Source: Cytophagaceae bacterium (lineage in GTDB: Bacteria; Bacteroidota; Bacteroidia; Cytophagales; Cytophagaceae). Taken from it: DNA of 23,239 bases. Below, piece by piece: positions 1 through 6,957 of the stretch; within the stretch, counting starts at the first letter, position 1; the number at the start of each line of letters is the position of its first letter. The stretch covers positions 1 through 23,239 of the forward strand of contig JAGKWN010000062.1 of NCBI GenBank assembly GCA_021151805.1, in the 5' to 3' direction. A program made the translations under genes and the position numbers. A model generated the notes under the pieces. That model had not been told where the DNA came from and did no database searches. It saw only the letters and a program-made list of their open reading frames with translations.

Positions 1-99
1 ATATTTATACAAGACGTATCGCATTGTGCTGTTCTGCGACCTGGTATCATTCAGCTAATAGTTGATTTTATAAAATATGTTAAACATCCTCTGCAGTGA
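1..99 (+). CDS. C-terminal end of an unidentified protein (cut by window start)
   Basis: Frame 1 is open from the first base to a TGA at 97-99 and encodes 32 residues ending in D-F-I-K-Y-V-K-H-P-L-Q. It overlaps the ATG of the following ATP-grasp gene (77) by 23 bases in another frame, an arrangement typical of translationally coupled genes in one operon. The fragment is too short to name a family, so the coding call rests on the open frame and the overlap geometry. If it is not coding, these 76 bases are simply the leader of the ATP-grasp gene. Confidence 0.5.
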   Translation: MFIQDVSHCAVLRPGIIQLIVDFIKYVKHPLQ

Positions 100-910
100 T
101 AAAGACGATTGGAAGGTTAAGTGCTCACAGCAACACTTTGATCGTACATATTACAATTTTGTTTATGCGGATTTCAATAAAATTCTTCGCATTAAACCCT
201 TTGACCTGGTACTGCCGCTTTTTGAAAAAGACATTTTCATCTTAAATAAATATTATACCCGAACAAAGAATTTTTTAATTCCTTCAAACAAACTTGTGCG
301 TTTCTGTAATGATAAAAACGCCTTCAATAATTATTTAATTGCAAATGGTTTCAGCAGGTTTATTCCTGCAATGCTGCATGAAAGCAAAGGTTTCCCTTAT
401 ATACTGAAGAAAAGCATCGATCAATGGGGAGAGAATTCGTATATCATCGACTCTCCTGAAAAAGAACTTGAGTTGCTGTATTTAGTCAATGATCCGGCTT
501 ATTTTAAACAGGAATACATTGCAGGTGAAGACGAGTATACGACGCATTTTATTTTTGACAAGGATAAAATTGCCTATGATTTTACCTTGCATTTCAGGTT
601 TCCTTATACCACATACATTAAAGGTTCGAAAAGTCCTGCATTTAAAACGGCACAGATTAATCCGACAGAAACTTTACATACGGATGTATTTGAGCATATC
701 CTTAGAACGATAAAGTTTCGCGGCGTGGGTTGTTTTAATTTTAAAATTTCAAATGGGCTGCCGAAAATTTTTGAACTCAATCCCCGTGTTGGCGGTTCAC
801 TACCGCTGGATCTTGTTAATTTTATTAATGCCTACAAAAAGGCTTGTGACAATATTGAAATAGAAAAAGGCTGGGTCGAAAAAATCAGATCGCTCGTTCT
901 CAGAAACTAA
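77..910 (+). CDS. ATP-grasp domain protein (carboxylate-amine/thiol ligase-like)
   Basis: A 277-residue protein with the layout of small ATP-grasp ligases. These enzymes activate a carboxylate with ATP as an acyl-phosphate and join it to an amine or thiol. The N-terminal part has the pre-ATP-grasp pattern (F-D-L-V-L-P-L near 42-48, then N-D-K near 78-80). Lysines 111-112 in P-Y-I-L-K-K fit the ATP-binding lysine, Q-E-Y-I (145-148) the adenine-binding linker, and F-E-L-N-P-R (232-237) the Mg-binding Glu/Asn strand, followed by a G-G-S loop. The ATG at 77 is chosen because an in-frame TAA lies at 71-73 and the start already resembles the family N-terminus. The substrate cannot be deduced. The gene overlaps the upstream reading frame and converges on the next gene with a 3-base gap and no hairpin. 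Confidence 0.82.
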   Translation: MLNILCSDKDDWKVKCSQQHFDRTYYNFVYADFNKILRIKPFDLVLPLFEKDIFILNKYYTRTKNFLIPSNKLVRFCNDKNAFNNYLIANGFSRFIPAMLHESKGFPYILKKSIDQWGENSYIIDSPEKELELLYLVNDPAYFKQEYIAGEDEYTTHFIFDKDKIAYDFTLHFRFPYTTYIKGSKSPAFKTAQINPTETLHTDVFEHILRTIKFRGVGCFNFKISNGLPKIFELNPRVGGSLPLDLVNFINAYKKACDNIEIEKGWVEKIRSLVLRN

Positions 911-913
911 TCT

Positions 914-1846
914 CTATAAACTTTTCTTTACTGCTTCAAATTCACTCATTATCTCCTGCACGATTTCAGCTGCAGACCTGATGCTTTTTAACTGAGCACT
1001 CACCTGGCCGATTTCCAGTTCCCCTTCATTCAAATCCCCTTCAAAGATTCCTTTCTTCGAGCGTCCTTTGCTAAGTATTGTTTTCAATTCATCTGCGGAA
1101 GCGCAAGTAGTTTCGGCTTGCTGCACCTGTTCGTAAAATGTATTTTTGATTAAACGTACAGGCGTAAGTTTTTTCAAAGTCAGAATGGTTTCACCTTCTG
1201 TTGTTTCGATCACACGCTTTTTAAATAGTTCATGTGCAGAAGATTCTGCACTCACTGCAAAAGCAGAACCTACCTGTACGCCTGATGCCCCTAAGGCAAA
1301 GGCAGCCAGCATTGCTCTACCGGAGCCAATACCGCCGGCTGCAATGACCGGAATGTTTACAGCTGCTGCCACCGCAGGTATTAAGCACATGGTTGTGGTT
1401 TCTTCACGACCATTATGTCCGCCCGCTTCAAAGCCTTCGGCAACAACGGCGTCAACACCAGCTTGCTGTGCTTTCAAGGCAAACTTCGTGCTCGATACAA
1501 CATGTATCACAACCATGCCTGCTGCTTTAAACTTCGAAGTATAAGTAGCAGGATTTCCTGCGGAAGTAAAAACGATCTTAACCTGTTCATCCAGCAGCAC
1601 CTGTATATGCTGATCGATATGCGCATACAGCAAAGGTAGGTTTACACCAAACGGTTTATCCGTAGCTGCTTTGCATTTCTGTATATGCTCACGCAGCAGA
1701 TCGGCAGACATGGAGCCTGCGCCGATCAAACCCAGTCCGCCGGCATTACTCACCGCTGCTGCCAGCCGCCAGCCGCTGCACCAGACCATGCCGGCCTGTA
1801 TAATGGGGTGCTGAATGTTGAAGAGTTGTGTGATCGTGGTTTGCAT
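914..1846 (-). CDS. FabK / nitronate monooxygenase-family FMN enzyme
   Basis: A 310-residue TIM-barrel flavoenzyme of the 2-nitropropane dioxygenase superfamily, which includes nitronate monooxygenases and the FabK enoyl-ACP reductases. Visible signatures are the N-terminal P-I-I-Q-A-G-M (14-20), the A-G-G-L-G strand (35-39), E-A-G-G-H-N-G (140-146) with His144 at the conserved catalytic position, and the FMN-phosphate loop A-A-G-G-I-G-S-G (169-176). The H-N-G-R-E-E-T-T-T stretch after the histidine looks more like FabK than fungal-type nitronate monooxygenase, but which reaction it performs is inference. The frame is open upstream to 1969, but those residues are low-complexity and the family N-terminus begins at M-Q-T-T, so the ATG at 1844-1846 is preferred. 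Downstream it converges on the ATP-grasp gene. Confidence 0.85.
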   Translation of the reverse strand: MQTTITQLFNIQHPIIQAGMVWCSGWRLAAAVSNAGGLGLIGAGSMSADLLREHIQKCKAATDKPFGVNLPLLYAHIDQHIQVLLDEQVKIVFTSAGNPATYTSKFKAAGMVVIHVVSSTKFALKAQQAGVDAVVAEGFEAGGHNGREETTTMCLIPAVAAAVNIPVIAAGGIGSGRAMLAAFALGASGVQVGSAFAVSAESSAHELFKKRVIETTEGETILTLKKLTPVRLIKNTFYEQVQQAETTCASADELKTILSKGRSKKGIFEGDLNEGELEIGQVSAQLKSIRSAAEIVQEIMSEFEAVKKSL

Positions 1847-1856
1847 AAGTCTGGTA

Positions 1857-1887
1857 AAATTCCAAATAACAAAATACAAATAACAAA
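1857..1887. repeat. AT-rich direct repeat CAAATAACAAA x2
   Basis: The 11-mer CAAATAACAAA occurs at 1863-1873 and 1877-1887 (period 14), preceded by AAATTC. The reverse complement of the core, TTTGTTATTTG, recurs at 16971-16981, again in an intergenic region. It sits just upstream of the FabK-like start, so it could lie in that gene's leader. Strings of this type are, from memory, common in Bacteroidota intergenic DNA; I could not verify this. Confidence 0.5.
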
Positions 1888-1940
1888 CGGAGCACACAAG
1901 TGAGTAATGATTTGCAATATTTAAATGTCCGTACAAGATC

Positions 1941-1956
1941 AAACCTATAAGGTTTT
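1941..1956 (-). repeat. REP-like palindrome, copy 1 (inverted)
   Basis: On the minus strand this reads AAAACCTTATAGGTTT, identical over 16 bases to the two copies at 2023 and 2211 but in opposite orientation. The element is an imperfect palindrome (AAACC-TTATA-GGTTT), as expected for REP-type extragenic repeats mobilised by Y1 transposases. Confidence 0.75.
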
Positions 1957-2022
1957 GAGAATTATACATTATCTGTTACTACTACAGCAACCGTTATTTT
2001 GAAAGCCAATCTAACTATTTAC

Positions 2023-2041
2023 AAAACCTTATAGGTTTCGT
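2023..2041 (+). repeat. REP-like palindrome, copy 2
   Basis: Reads AAAACCTTATAGGTTTCGT, identical over 19 bases to the copy at 2211-2229. It lies just beyond the stop codon of the transposase remnant, so copies 2 and 3 bracket that remnant. Confidence 0.8.
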
Positions 2042-2053
2042 CTCTATTCGTTA

Positions 2054-2203
2054 CTATCTATATTCCCAATCATTATTAAGTTGAATTGTTTCGTTTAAAT
2101 GAAACTCCAGATAATTTTCTTTACTCCCAAACCAATTTATAACATATTCTCTTTCTATAAGAGTTGGCTTGTCCGATAACATTGCATTAAATGAGCTAAA
2201 ATG
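2054..2203 (-). pseudogene. C-terminal remnant of a REP-associated (Y1/RAYT-like) transposase
   Basis: Reading the minus strand from 2203 to the TAG at 2054-2056 gives a 49-residue open stretch. It contains S-S-F-N-A-M-L-S, D-K-P-T-L-I-E-R-E-Y-V and W-F-G-S-K-E-N-Y-L-E-F-H. From my knowledge of the family, the S-S-[FY]...K-P-T...R-E-x-V...W-F-G...F-x-x-F-H pattern is the C-terminal tail of Bacteroidota REP-associated tyrosine transposases. The frame is closed just upstream by TAG (2204-2206) and abuts a REP-like palindrome, so the catalytic N-terminal part (HUH and Tyr) is gone. An internal ATG at 2180-2182 could give 42 residues, but a functional product is unlikely. Identification is by recalled pattern only. 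Confidence 0.6.
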
Positions 2204-2210
2204 CTATTAA

Positions 2211-2229
2211 AAAACCTTATAGGTTTCGT
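2211..2229 (+). repeat. REP-like palindrome, copy 3
   Basis: Reads AAAACCTTATAGGTTTCGT, the same 19 bases as copy 2. It lies 18 bases past the stop codon of the GH3-family gene and marks the truncated 5' side of the transposase remnant. The 5-bp stem is too weak to be a convincing terminator for the recJ-lptB-GH3 operon, and I see no other hairpin there. Confidence 0.8.
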
Positions 2230-2247
2230 TTGTGACTCCACACTCCC

Positions 2248-3762
2248 TTACAAACACTTCGTCAATATCTCGTCGATGTATTCTCTGGTATTGGATAAGC
2301 GCGGCACTTTGTGTTGCCCGCCAAGCTTGCCTTTCAGCTTAAGCCATTTATAAAAAGTTCCTTCCGGCACAAAGTGTACTTTCGGTAACAGCAGTGCCAT
2401 GTCTTTATGTCGCTTTGCTTCGTAATCTGAATTCAGTTCTTTTAAAAACTGATCCAGCAATTGGGCAAATTGGCCTTTATCTGCAGGCTCTGTTTCAAAT
2501 TCAATGATCCATTCGTGTCCGCCTTTATTTACATCATTGAAATAAACCGGACCCGCTGTAAAGTTTGCAAGCACGGCATTGGTCTGCTCACAGGCCTTTG
2601 CAATGGCCATCTCGGCATTCTCTACCATCAGCTCTTCGCCGAATACATTGATGTAATGTTTGGTGCGGCCAGTAATTTTTATTCTGTATGGTGCGATCGA
2701 TGTGAAACGAATCACATCACCTACATTGTAACGCCATAAACCACTGTTGGTCGAGATTACCAACGCATAAGCTTCGTTTAGTTCTACCTGGTCAAGTGTG
2801 ATTGTCTGCGGAAATGGTTCATCCATCTGATCAATCGGAATGAATTCATAATAAATCCCGTGATCCAGATAAAGCAACAAGTCGTCTCTACTCAAATCAT
2901 CCTGCACACCAAAGAATCCTTCGGATGCATTGTATGTTTCCATGTAATGCACACCGGAAGACGGAAAGAACTTCTGGAAGATGGATCGATAGGGATGAAA
3001 AGATACTGCACCGTGAAAGAAGCATTCGAAATGCGGCCAGATCTCGAGCATATTTTCCTTGCCACTTTTTTCCAGTATATACTCCAACAGCAAAACGGTC
3101 CAGGTTGGCACGCCGGATAAATTTGTTACACGTTCCCGTAAACATTCTTCTGCAAGCTTTTCAATCTTTGCTTCCCACTCATTCATCAATGCTGTTTTGA
3201 TGGACGGTGTGCGTGCGTATTGCGCCCAACCGGGCAGGTTTGCCATGATCACCGCCGAGATGTCGCCGATCTGTGAATCTGAACGGAATGGATTGGGAAT
3301 ACAAGAGCCACCGACTGCCAATGCTTTTCCCTGGAATAATTTACTGTCAGGGACATTATTAAAATACATCGTCAGCAAATCCATGCCGCCTTTGTAATGA
3401 CAATCTTTTAATGATTCTTTTGAAACCGGAATAAATTTACTTTTCGCATTAGTGGTACCCGAAGATTTTGAGAACCAATGAATGTCTGAATGCCACAATA
3501 CCTGCTGTTCGCCTTTTAAGCAGCGTTCAATCCAGGGATAAAAATTTTCGTAAGTAGAAACCGGTACGTTTTCTGCAAATTGTCTTGCCGACCTGATATT
3601 TTTATAATCATATTCTTTACCCCATACCGTTGAAGATGCCTGTTGCAGCAACTGCTTCAGCAGGGCTTCCTGCGTTTCAACAGGATGTTCCATAAACCCA
3701 CGGATACTTGTCATCCGTTGTTTCATGAATTGTTTGATTACAAAATTAAAAGCAGGAACCAT
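2248..3762 (-). CDS. GH3-family acyl-adenylating amidosynthetase-like protein
   Basis: A 504-residue member of the GH3 family (auxin-responsive GH3 fold, ANL adenylating superfamily). Plant members couple an acyl acid to an amino acid through an acyl-adenylate; bacterial substrates are largely unknown. All three adenylation motifs are visible: the phosphate-binding loop S-S-G-T-T (100-104), Y-N-A-S-E (277-281) and Y-N-V-G-D (345-349). The hinge segment G-R-T-K-H-Y-I-N-V-F-G-E-E (365-377) and the C-terminal G-G-Q-H-K-V-P-R (481-488) also fit the family. Length is close to the usual bacterial form. It has no signal peptide, so it is probably cytoplasmic. It is the last gene of the recJ-lptB-GH3 cluster, 15 bases after lptB. 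A link to envelope lipid or LPS chemistry is inference from position only. Confidence 0.9.
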   Translation of the reverse strand: MVPAFNFVIKQFMKQRMTSIRGFMEHPVETQEALLKQLLQQASSTVWGKEYDYKNIRSARQFAENVPVSTYENFYPWIERCLKGEQQVLWHSDIHWFSKSSGTTNAKSKFIPVSKESLKDCHYKGGMDLLTMYFNNVPDSKLFQGKALAVGGSCIPNPFRSDSQIGDISAVIMANLPGWAQYARTPSIKTALMNEWEAKIEKLAEECLRERVTNLSGVPTWTVLLLEYILEKSGKENMLEIWPHFECFFHGAVSFHPYRSIFQKFFPSSGVHYMETYNASEGFFGVQDDLSRDDLLLYLDHGIYYEFIPIDQMDEPFPQTITLDQVELNEAYALVISTNSGLWRYNVGDVIRFTSIAPYRIKITGRTKHYINVFGEELMVENAEMAIAKACEQTNAVLANFTAGPVYFNDVNKGGHEWIIEFETEPADKGQFAQLLDQFLKELNSDYEAKRHKDMALLLPKVHFVPEGTFYKWLKLKGKLGGQHKVPRLSNTREYIDEILTKCL

Positions 3763-3777
3763 TCAGATTGTAAAATA

Positions 3778-4515
3778 CTATAGTAATACTTTTCTGCGGA
3801 ACTGAAAATGTTGTCCCAGGTATACGCGACGTACGGTTTCATCTTCGGCTAGTTCTTCTGCCGTACCCGAACGTAAAATTTTTCCTTCAAACAACAGATA
3901 AGCTCTGTCTGTAATGGAAAGTGTTTCGTTCACGTTGTGATCGGTGATCAGAATGCCAATGTTTTTATTTTTCAGTCTTGCAACAATGGTTTGAATCTCT
4001 TCTACAGCAATGGGATCAACGCCTGCGAAGGGTTCATCCAATAACACAAACTTAGGGTCTACTGCCAGTGCGCGTGCAATCTCAGTTCTCCGGCGCTCAC
4101 CGCCCGACAATACCTTACCTAAATTTTTACGCACGTGTGTCAATGAAAATTCTTCCATCAACGATTCTACCTTTTCTTTTTGCTGAGCCTTCGGCATGTC
4201 TGTCATTTCCAGAACAGAACCGATATTATCTTCAACACTCAACTCTCTGAATACGGATGCTTCCTGTGCCAGGTAGCCCAGGCCCTTGCGCGCCCGCTGA
4301 TACATTGGCAAATCGGTGATGTCTTCATCATCCAGATATACTCTGCCGGTGTTTGGTTTCACCAAGCCTACAATCATGTAAAAGCTGGTTGTTTTCCCCG
4401 CTCCGTTCGGACCAAGCAAACCAACAATTTCGCCTTGCTTCACATTTACAGAAACATCGTTTACAACCAAACGGCTTTTATATTTTTTTATCAGATTATC
4501 TGCTCCAAGTATCAT
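3778..4515 (-). CDS. lptB: LPS export ABC transporter ATP-binding protein LptB
   Basis: A 245-residue ABC ATPase. LptB dimers power LptFG in extracting lipopolysaccharide from the inner membrane for the Lpt bridge. Motifs are Walker A G-P-N-G-A-G-K-T-T (35-43), Q-loop Gln84 in Y-L-A-Q-E-A-S-V-F-R, signature L-S-G-G-E (136-140), Walker B F-V-L-L-D-E (156-161) and switch His193 in I-T-D-H-N-V. The sequence between Q-loop and signature (E-A-S-V-F-R-x-L-[ST]-V-E-D-N-I) is characteristic of LptB rather than LivG-type ATPases. The ATG at 4513-4515 lies 3 bases after the recJ stop, so translation is probably coupled. The other Lpt components are not in this window. Confidence 0.95.
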   Translation of the reverse strand: MILGADNLIKKYKSRLVVNDVSVNVKQGEIVGLLGPNGAGKTTSFYMIVGLVKPNTGRVYLDDEDITDLPMYQRARKGLGYLAQEASVFRELSVEDNIGSVLEMTDMPKAQQKEKVESLMEEFSLTHVRKNLGKVLSGGERRRTEIARALAVDPKFVLLDEPFAGVDPIAVEEIQTIVARLKNKNIGILITDHNVNETLSITDRAYLLFEGKILRSGTAEELAEDETVRRVYLGQHFQFRRKVLL

Positions 4516-4518
4516 ACG

Positions 4519-6243
4519 TTAGTTTTTTCTGTCTGAGATAAATTGAATATCACGCACCAGTAACTGAATTGTTTTTTTGCCGTTGAATTCGTTTTCTTCC
4601 AGCGAATAACAAATATCAAATGGCTCTTTATTTTTTATGCGATCGTAAAACGCATGCATTTGCCAGCCTATTGCAGGGTAAGTTACAGAATCTTGCTGAC
4701 GAATGTTCAATTTAAGGTGTTTGTCTTTTAAGATTCTGCCTGTTCCGTCGTCAAAAACATTACGCGAAACAAAGATCGGCTGCATGTTTTGCGGACCAAA
4801 CGGGCCCATTTGTTTCACAATATTTAAAAACTTTGTATCGATTTGATTCAAAGGCAATTCAAGGTCGATTGAAATCATCGGGATCAGCTGCTCTTTCCGG
4901 ATGGTCGACGAAACCACTTCTTCAAATTTCATCCGGAAGGCTTCAATGTTTTTTTCTTCCATGGTTAAGCCCGCTGCATATTTATGGCCGCCAAACTGGA
5001 TCAATAAATCTGAACATTTATCAATGGCTTCGTACAAATCATAATCCGGTACGGAGCGCGCCGAGCCGGCAACTTTTCCGTTCGACTGTGTCAGAATGAT
5101 CGTTGGCCGGTGATATTGCTCAATGCATCTTGATGCAACAATTCCGATCACACCCTTGTGCCAATCTTCTTTATATAAAACCGTTGAACACGCCGTGTCG
5201 GCATACATACTGCTGCGGATCATTTCAATCGCTTCACCGGTAATGGTTTCATCAAACTCTTTGCGTACAAGATTATGGTCATTGATATTCTCGGCAAAAT
5301 TTGCAGCTTCTGTTTTATTCGTTGCCAGCAACAATTCTACAGCAGCAAATGCATGGTCTATACGGCCGGCAGCATTGATCCGCGGACCAATGGTAAATAC
5401 AATCGTATTTACATCAATGTTTTTCTTCAAGCCGGCAACATCAATGATTGCCTGGATGCCCGGCCGTGGCGATTCATTTAATTTGCGGATGCCGTAATAG
5501 GTGAAGATCCTGTTCTCACCCGTAATCGGTACAATATCGGAGCATATACTTACAGCAAGCAAATCCATTTGCTCAAATAATAAGTCTGATGAATAGCCCG
5601 CACGTGCACAAAGCGCCTGCAATAATTTAAAGCCCACGCCGCAACCCGAAAGCTCTTTGTACGGATACGGACAAGCCGGCTGCTTGGGATCCAGGATCGC
5701 TGCAGCTTTGGGCAATACCTCGCCCGGGTTGTGGTGGTCACAGATAATAAAATCAATGCCGTATGAAGCAGCCAGCGCAACCATCTCAACCGAACGGATG
5801 CCGCAGTCGAGACTAATGATCAACGCCGCTTTGGTATCACGTGCATGTTCGATGCCGGCTTTTGATACACCATAGCCTTCTTTGTAACGGTCGGGAATAT
5901 AGTATTCAATATTGGTATAATATTTTTGAAGGAATCCATAAAAAACAGCCACCGATGTAGTACCGTCTACATCGTAATCGCCATAGATCAGGATGCGCTC
6001 ATTCGCTGCAATTGCCTGCATGATACGGGCAACGGCCTTGTCCATGTCGCGCATCAAAAACGGATCATGCAATTCGGATAATGAGGGTCTGAAAAATGAC
6101 TTCGCCTCGTCAAACGTCTGAATACCGCGTTGCACAAGCATAGCAGCAATGTATGCATTTACATTCAATGCCTGGGTAAGTGCTGCAGCCTTTTCAGTAT
6201 CCGGAGTCTTTTTTTCGATCCAGCGTTTAATTTGTGTAATCAA
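4519..6243 (-). CDS. recJ: Single-stranded-DNA-specific exonuclease RecJ
   Basis: A 574-residue DHH-family 5'-3' single-strand DNA exonuclease, acting in recombination, mismatch and base excision repair. Catalytic motifs are intact: Y-G-D-Y-D-V-D-G (87-94), D-C-G (146-148), D-H-H (169-171) and G-P-R-I-N-A-A-G-R (middle of the protein). The DHHA1 substrate-binding half shows G-S-A-R-S and G-G-H-K-Y-A-A-G, and an OB-fold segment follows. Length matches Bacteroidota RecJ. The start is unusual: no ATG lies between the upstream in-frame TAA (6298-6300) and Met35. Residues 6-50 already match the family (K-R-W...L-V-Q-R-G-I), so translation must begin near a TTG at 6241-6243. It is the first gene of the tight recJ-lptB-GH3 operon. 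Confidence 0.95.
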   Translation of the reverse strand: MITQIKRWIEKKTPDTEKAAALTQALNVNAYIAAMLVQRGIQTFDEAKSFFRPSLSELHDPFLMRDMDKAVARIMQAIAANERILIYGDYDVDGTTSVAVFYGFLQKYYTNIEYYIPDRYKEGYGVSKAGIEHARDTKAALIISLDCGIRSVEMVALAASYGIDFIICDHHNPGEVLPKAAAILDPKQPACPYPYKELSGCGVGFKLLQALCARAGYSSDLLFEQMDLLAVSICSDIVPITGENRIFTYYGIRKLNESPRPGIQAIIDVAGLKKNIDVNTIVFTIGPRINAAGRIDHAFAAVELLLATNKTEAANFAENINDHNLVRKEFDETITGEAIEMIRSSMYADTACSTVLYKEDWHKGVIGIVASRCIEQYHRPTIILTQSNGKVAGSARSVPDYDLYEAIDKCSDLLIQFGGHKYAAGLTMEEKNIEAFRMKFEEVVSSTIRKEQLIPMISIDLELPLNQIDTKFLNIVKQMGPFGPQNMQPIFVSRNVFDDGTGRILKDKHLKLNIRQQDSVTYPAIGWQMHAFYDRIKNKEPFDICYSLEENEFNGKKTIQLLVRDIQFISDRKN

Positions 6244-6264
6244 TGTTGTTATGCTTAATGCGAA

Positions 6265-6277
6265 AGGCTTAAAGCCT
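6265..6277. repeat. Short inverted repeat AGGCTT-A-AAGCCT upstream of recJ
   Basis: A perfect 6-bp stem with a one-base centre lies 22 bases upstream of the recJ start, overlapped by a second GCCTTAGGC-like dyad. There is no T tract on either strand, so it is not a standard terminator. It may be an operator, a leader hairpin or a chance palindrome. Confidence 0.35.
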
Positions 6278-6325
6278 AAGGCGATACCATTAATGAGTTA
6301 AATTATTTGGCAGTATTTTATAATA

Positions 6326-6931
6326 CTATCTTAAAGACATTTTAAAAGCTGTTGTTTCAATATTTTTCCAATCACTTTTTTTGTAATATGTTTCGACAAT
6401 AAAATATATTGTATCGGATTGAAATTTCTGGATCGGACATTTTTTAAAACTACCTTTTCCATCATCAAAAACTATATCGTTTATATCACTATAAAAGATA
6501 TAGTTCTTATCAGTGGTTTTCATACGCCGGAAAGATGTAAATTCTGGTTTATCGAAAACGTATGGCTGATGTCCTTTATCAGATACAATCAATTCATCTT
6601 TAATTGTATTATATTCGTTTGTTCCTACAGAAAATGCACTCCCCATTTTAAAAGGCTCAAGAGCACTTGTTGGTGTTCCCTTTAGAAATTTATAGTAATT
6701 GTCTTTCTTATCCGAAGCGTATATGTTGACATAACATTCGCCTTTAGGCATCGTAAACTCAAATGTAAATGTCGATGCATCTGACAACATTAAAATTTTA
6801 TTTTTTTCAATTTTAATGGTGTCGTTTTTTATAATCACTGATGTCTTGTATTGATATTTGTCGGATTTAAAATTTGCTCCAAGAAGCATTCCGCTTAGTG
6901 CAAAAATTATAATTAAGGATTGTTTTTTCAT
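6326..6931 (-). CDS. Secreted protein of unknown function
   Basis: A 201-residue protein starting M-K-K-Q-S-L-I-I-I-F-A-L-S-G-M-L-L-G-A, a Sec-type signal peptide without a lipobox cysteine. The mature part is rich in Lys, Asp, Thr and aromatic residues, predicted beta-rich, with no catalytic motif or family signature that I recognise. Two cysteines (near 86 and in F-K-K-C-P-I) could form a disulfide in the periplasm. The gene is visibly more AT-rich than the neighbouring recJ and DUF2130 genes, which is compatible with recent acquisition or weak constraint. It begins 26 bases after the DUF2130 stop codon, so it may be co-transcribed with it. No function is proposed. Confidence 0.75.
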   Translation of the reverse strand: MKKQSLIIIFALSGMLLGANFKSDKYQYKTSVIIKNDTIKIEKNKILMLSDASTFTFEFTMPKGECYVNIYASDKKDNYYKFLKGTPTSALEPFKMGSAFSVGTNEYNTIKDELIVSDKGHQPYVFDKPEFTSFRRMKTTDKNYIFYSDINDIVFDDGKGSFKKCPIQKFQSDTIYFIVETYYKKSDWKNIETTAFKMSLR

Positions 6932-6957
6932 ATCAACATAATTAATGATTCGTTTAA

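Noticed and set aside
1146..1544. 132-residue plus-strand open frame inside the FabK-like gene
   Set aside because: Shadow of the minus-strand gene, which has full family motifs in the other frame; its own product is low-complexity Ala/Thr/Pro-rich.
1847..1969. N-terminal extension of the FabK-like protein
   Set aside because: The 41 extra residues are low-complexity and overlap the CAAATAACAAA repeat and a REP copy; family N-termini begin at the chosen Met.
2925..3397. Overlapping plus-strand frames inside the GH3 gene
   Set aside because: Antisense shadows; the GH3 frame carries all three adenylation motifs uninterrupted.
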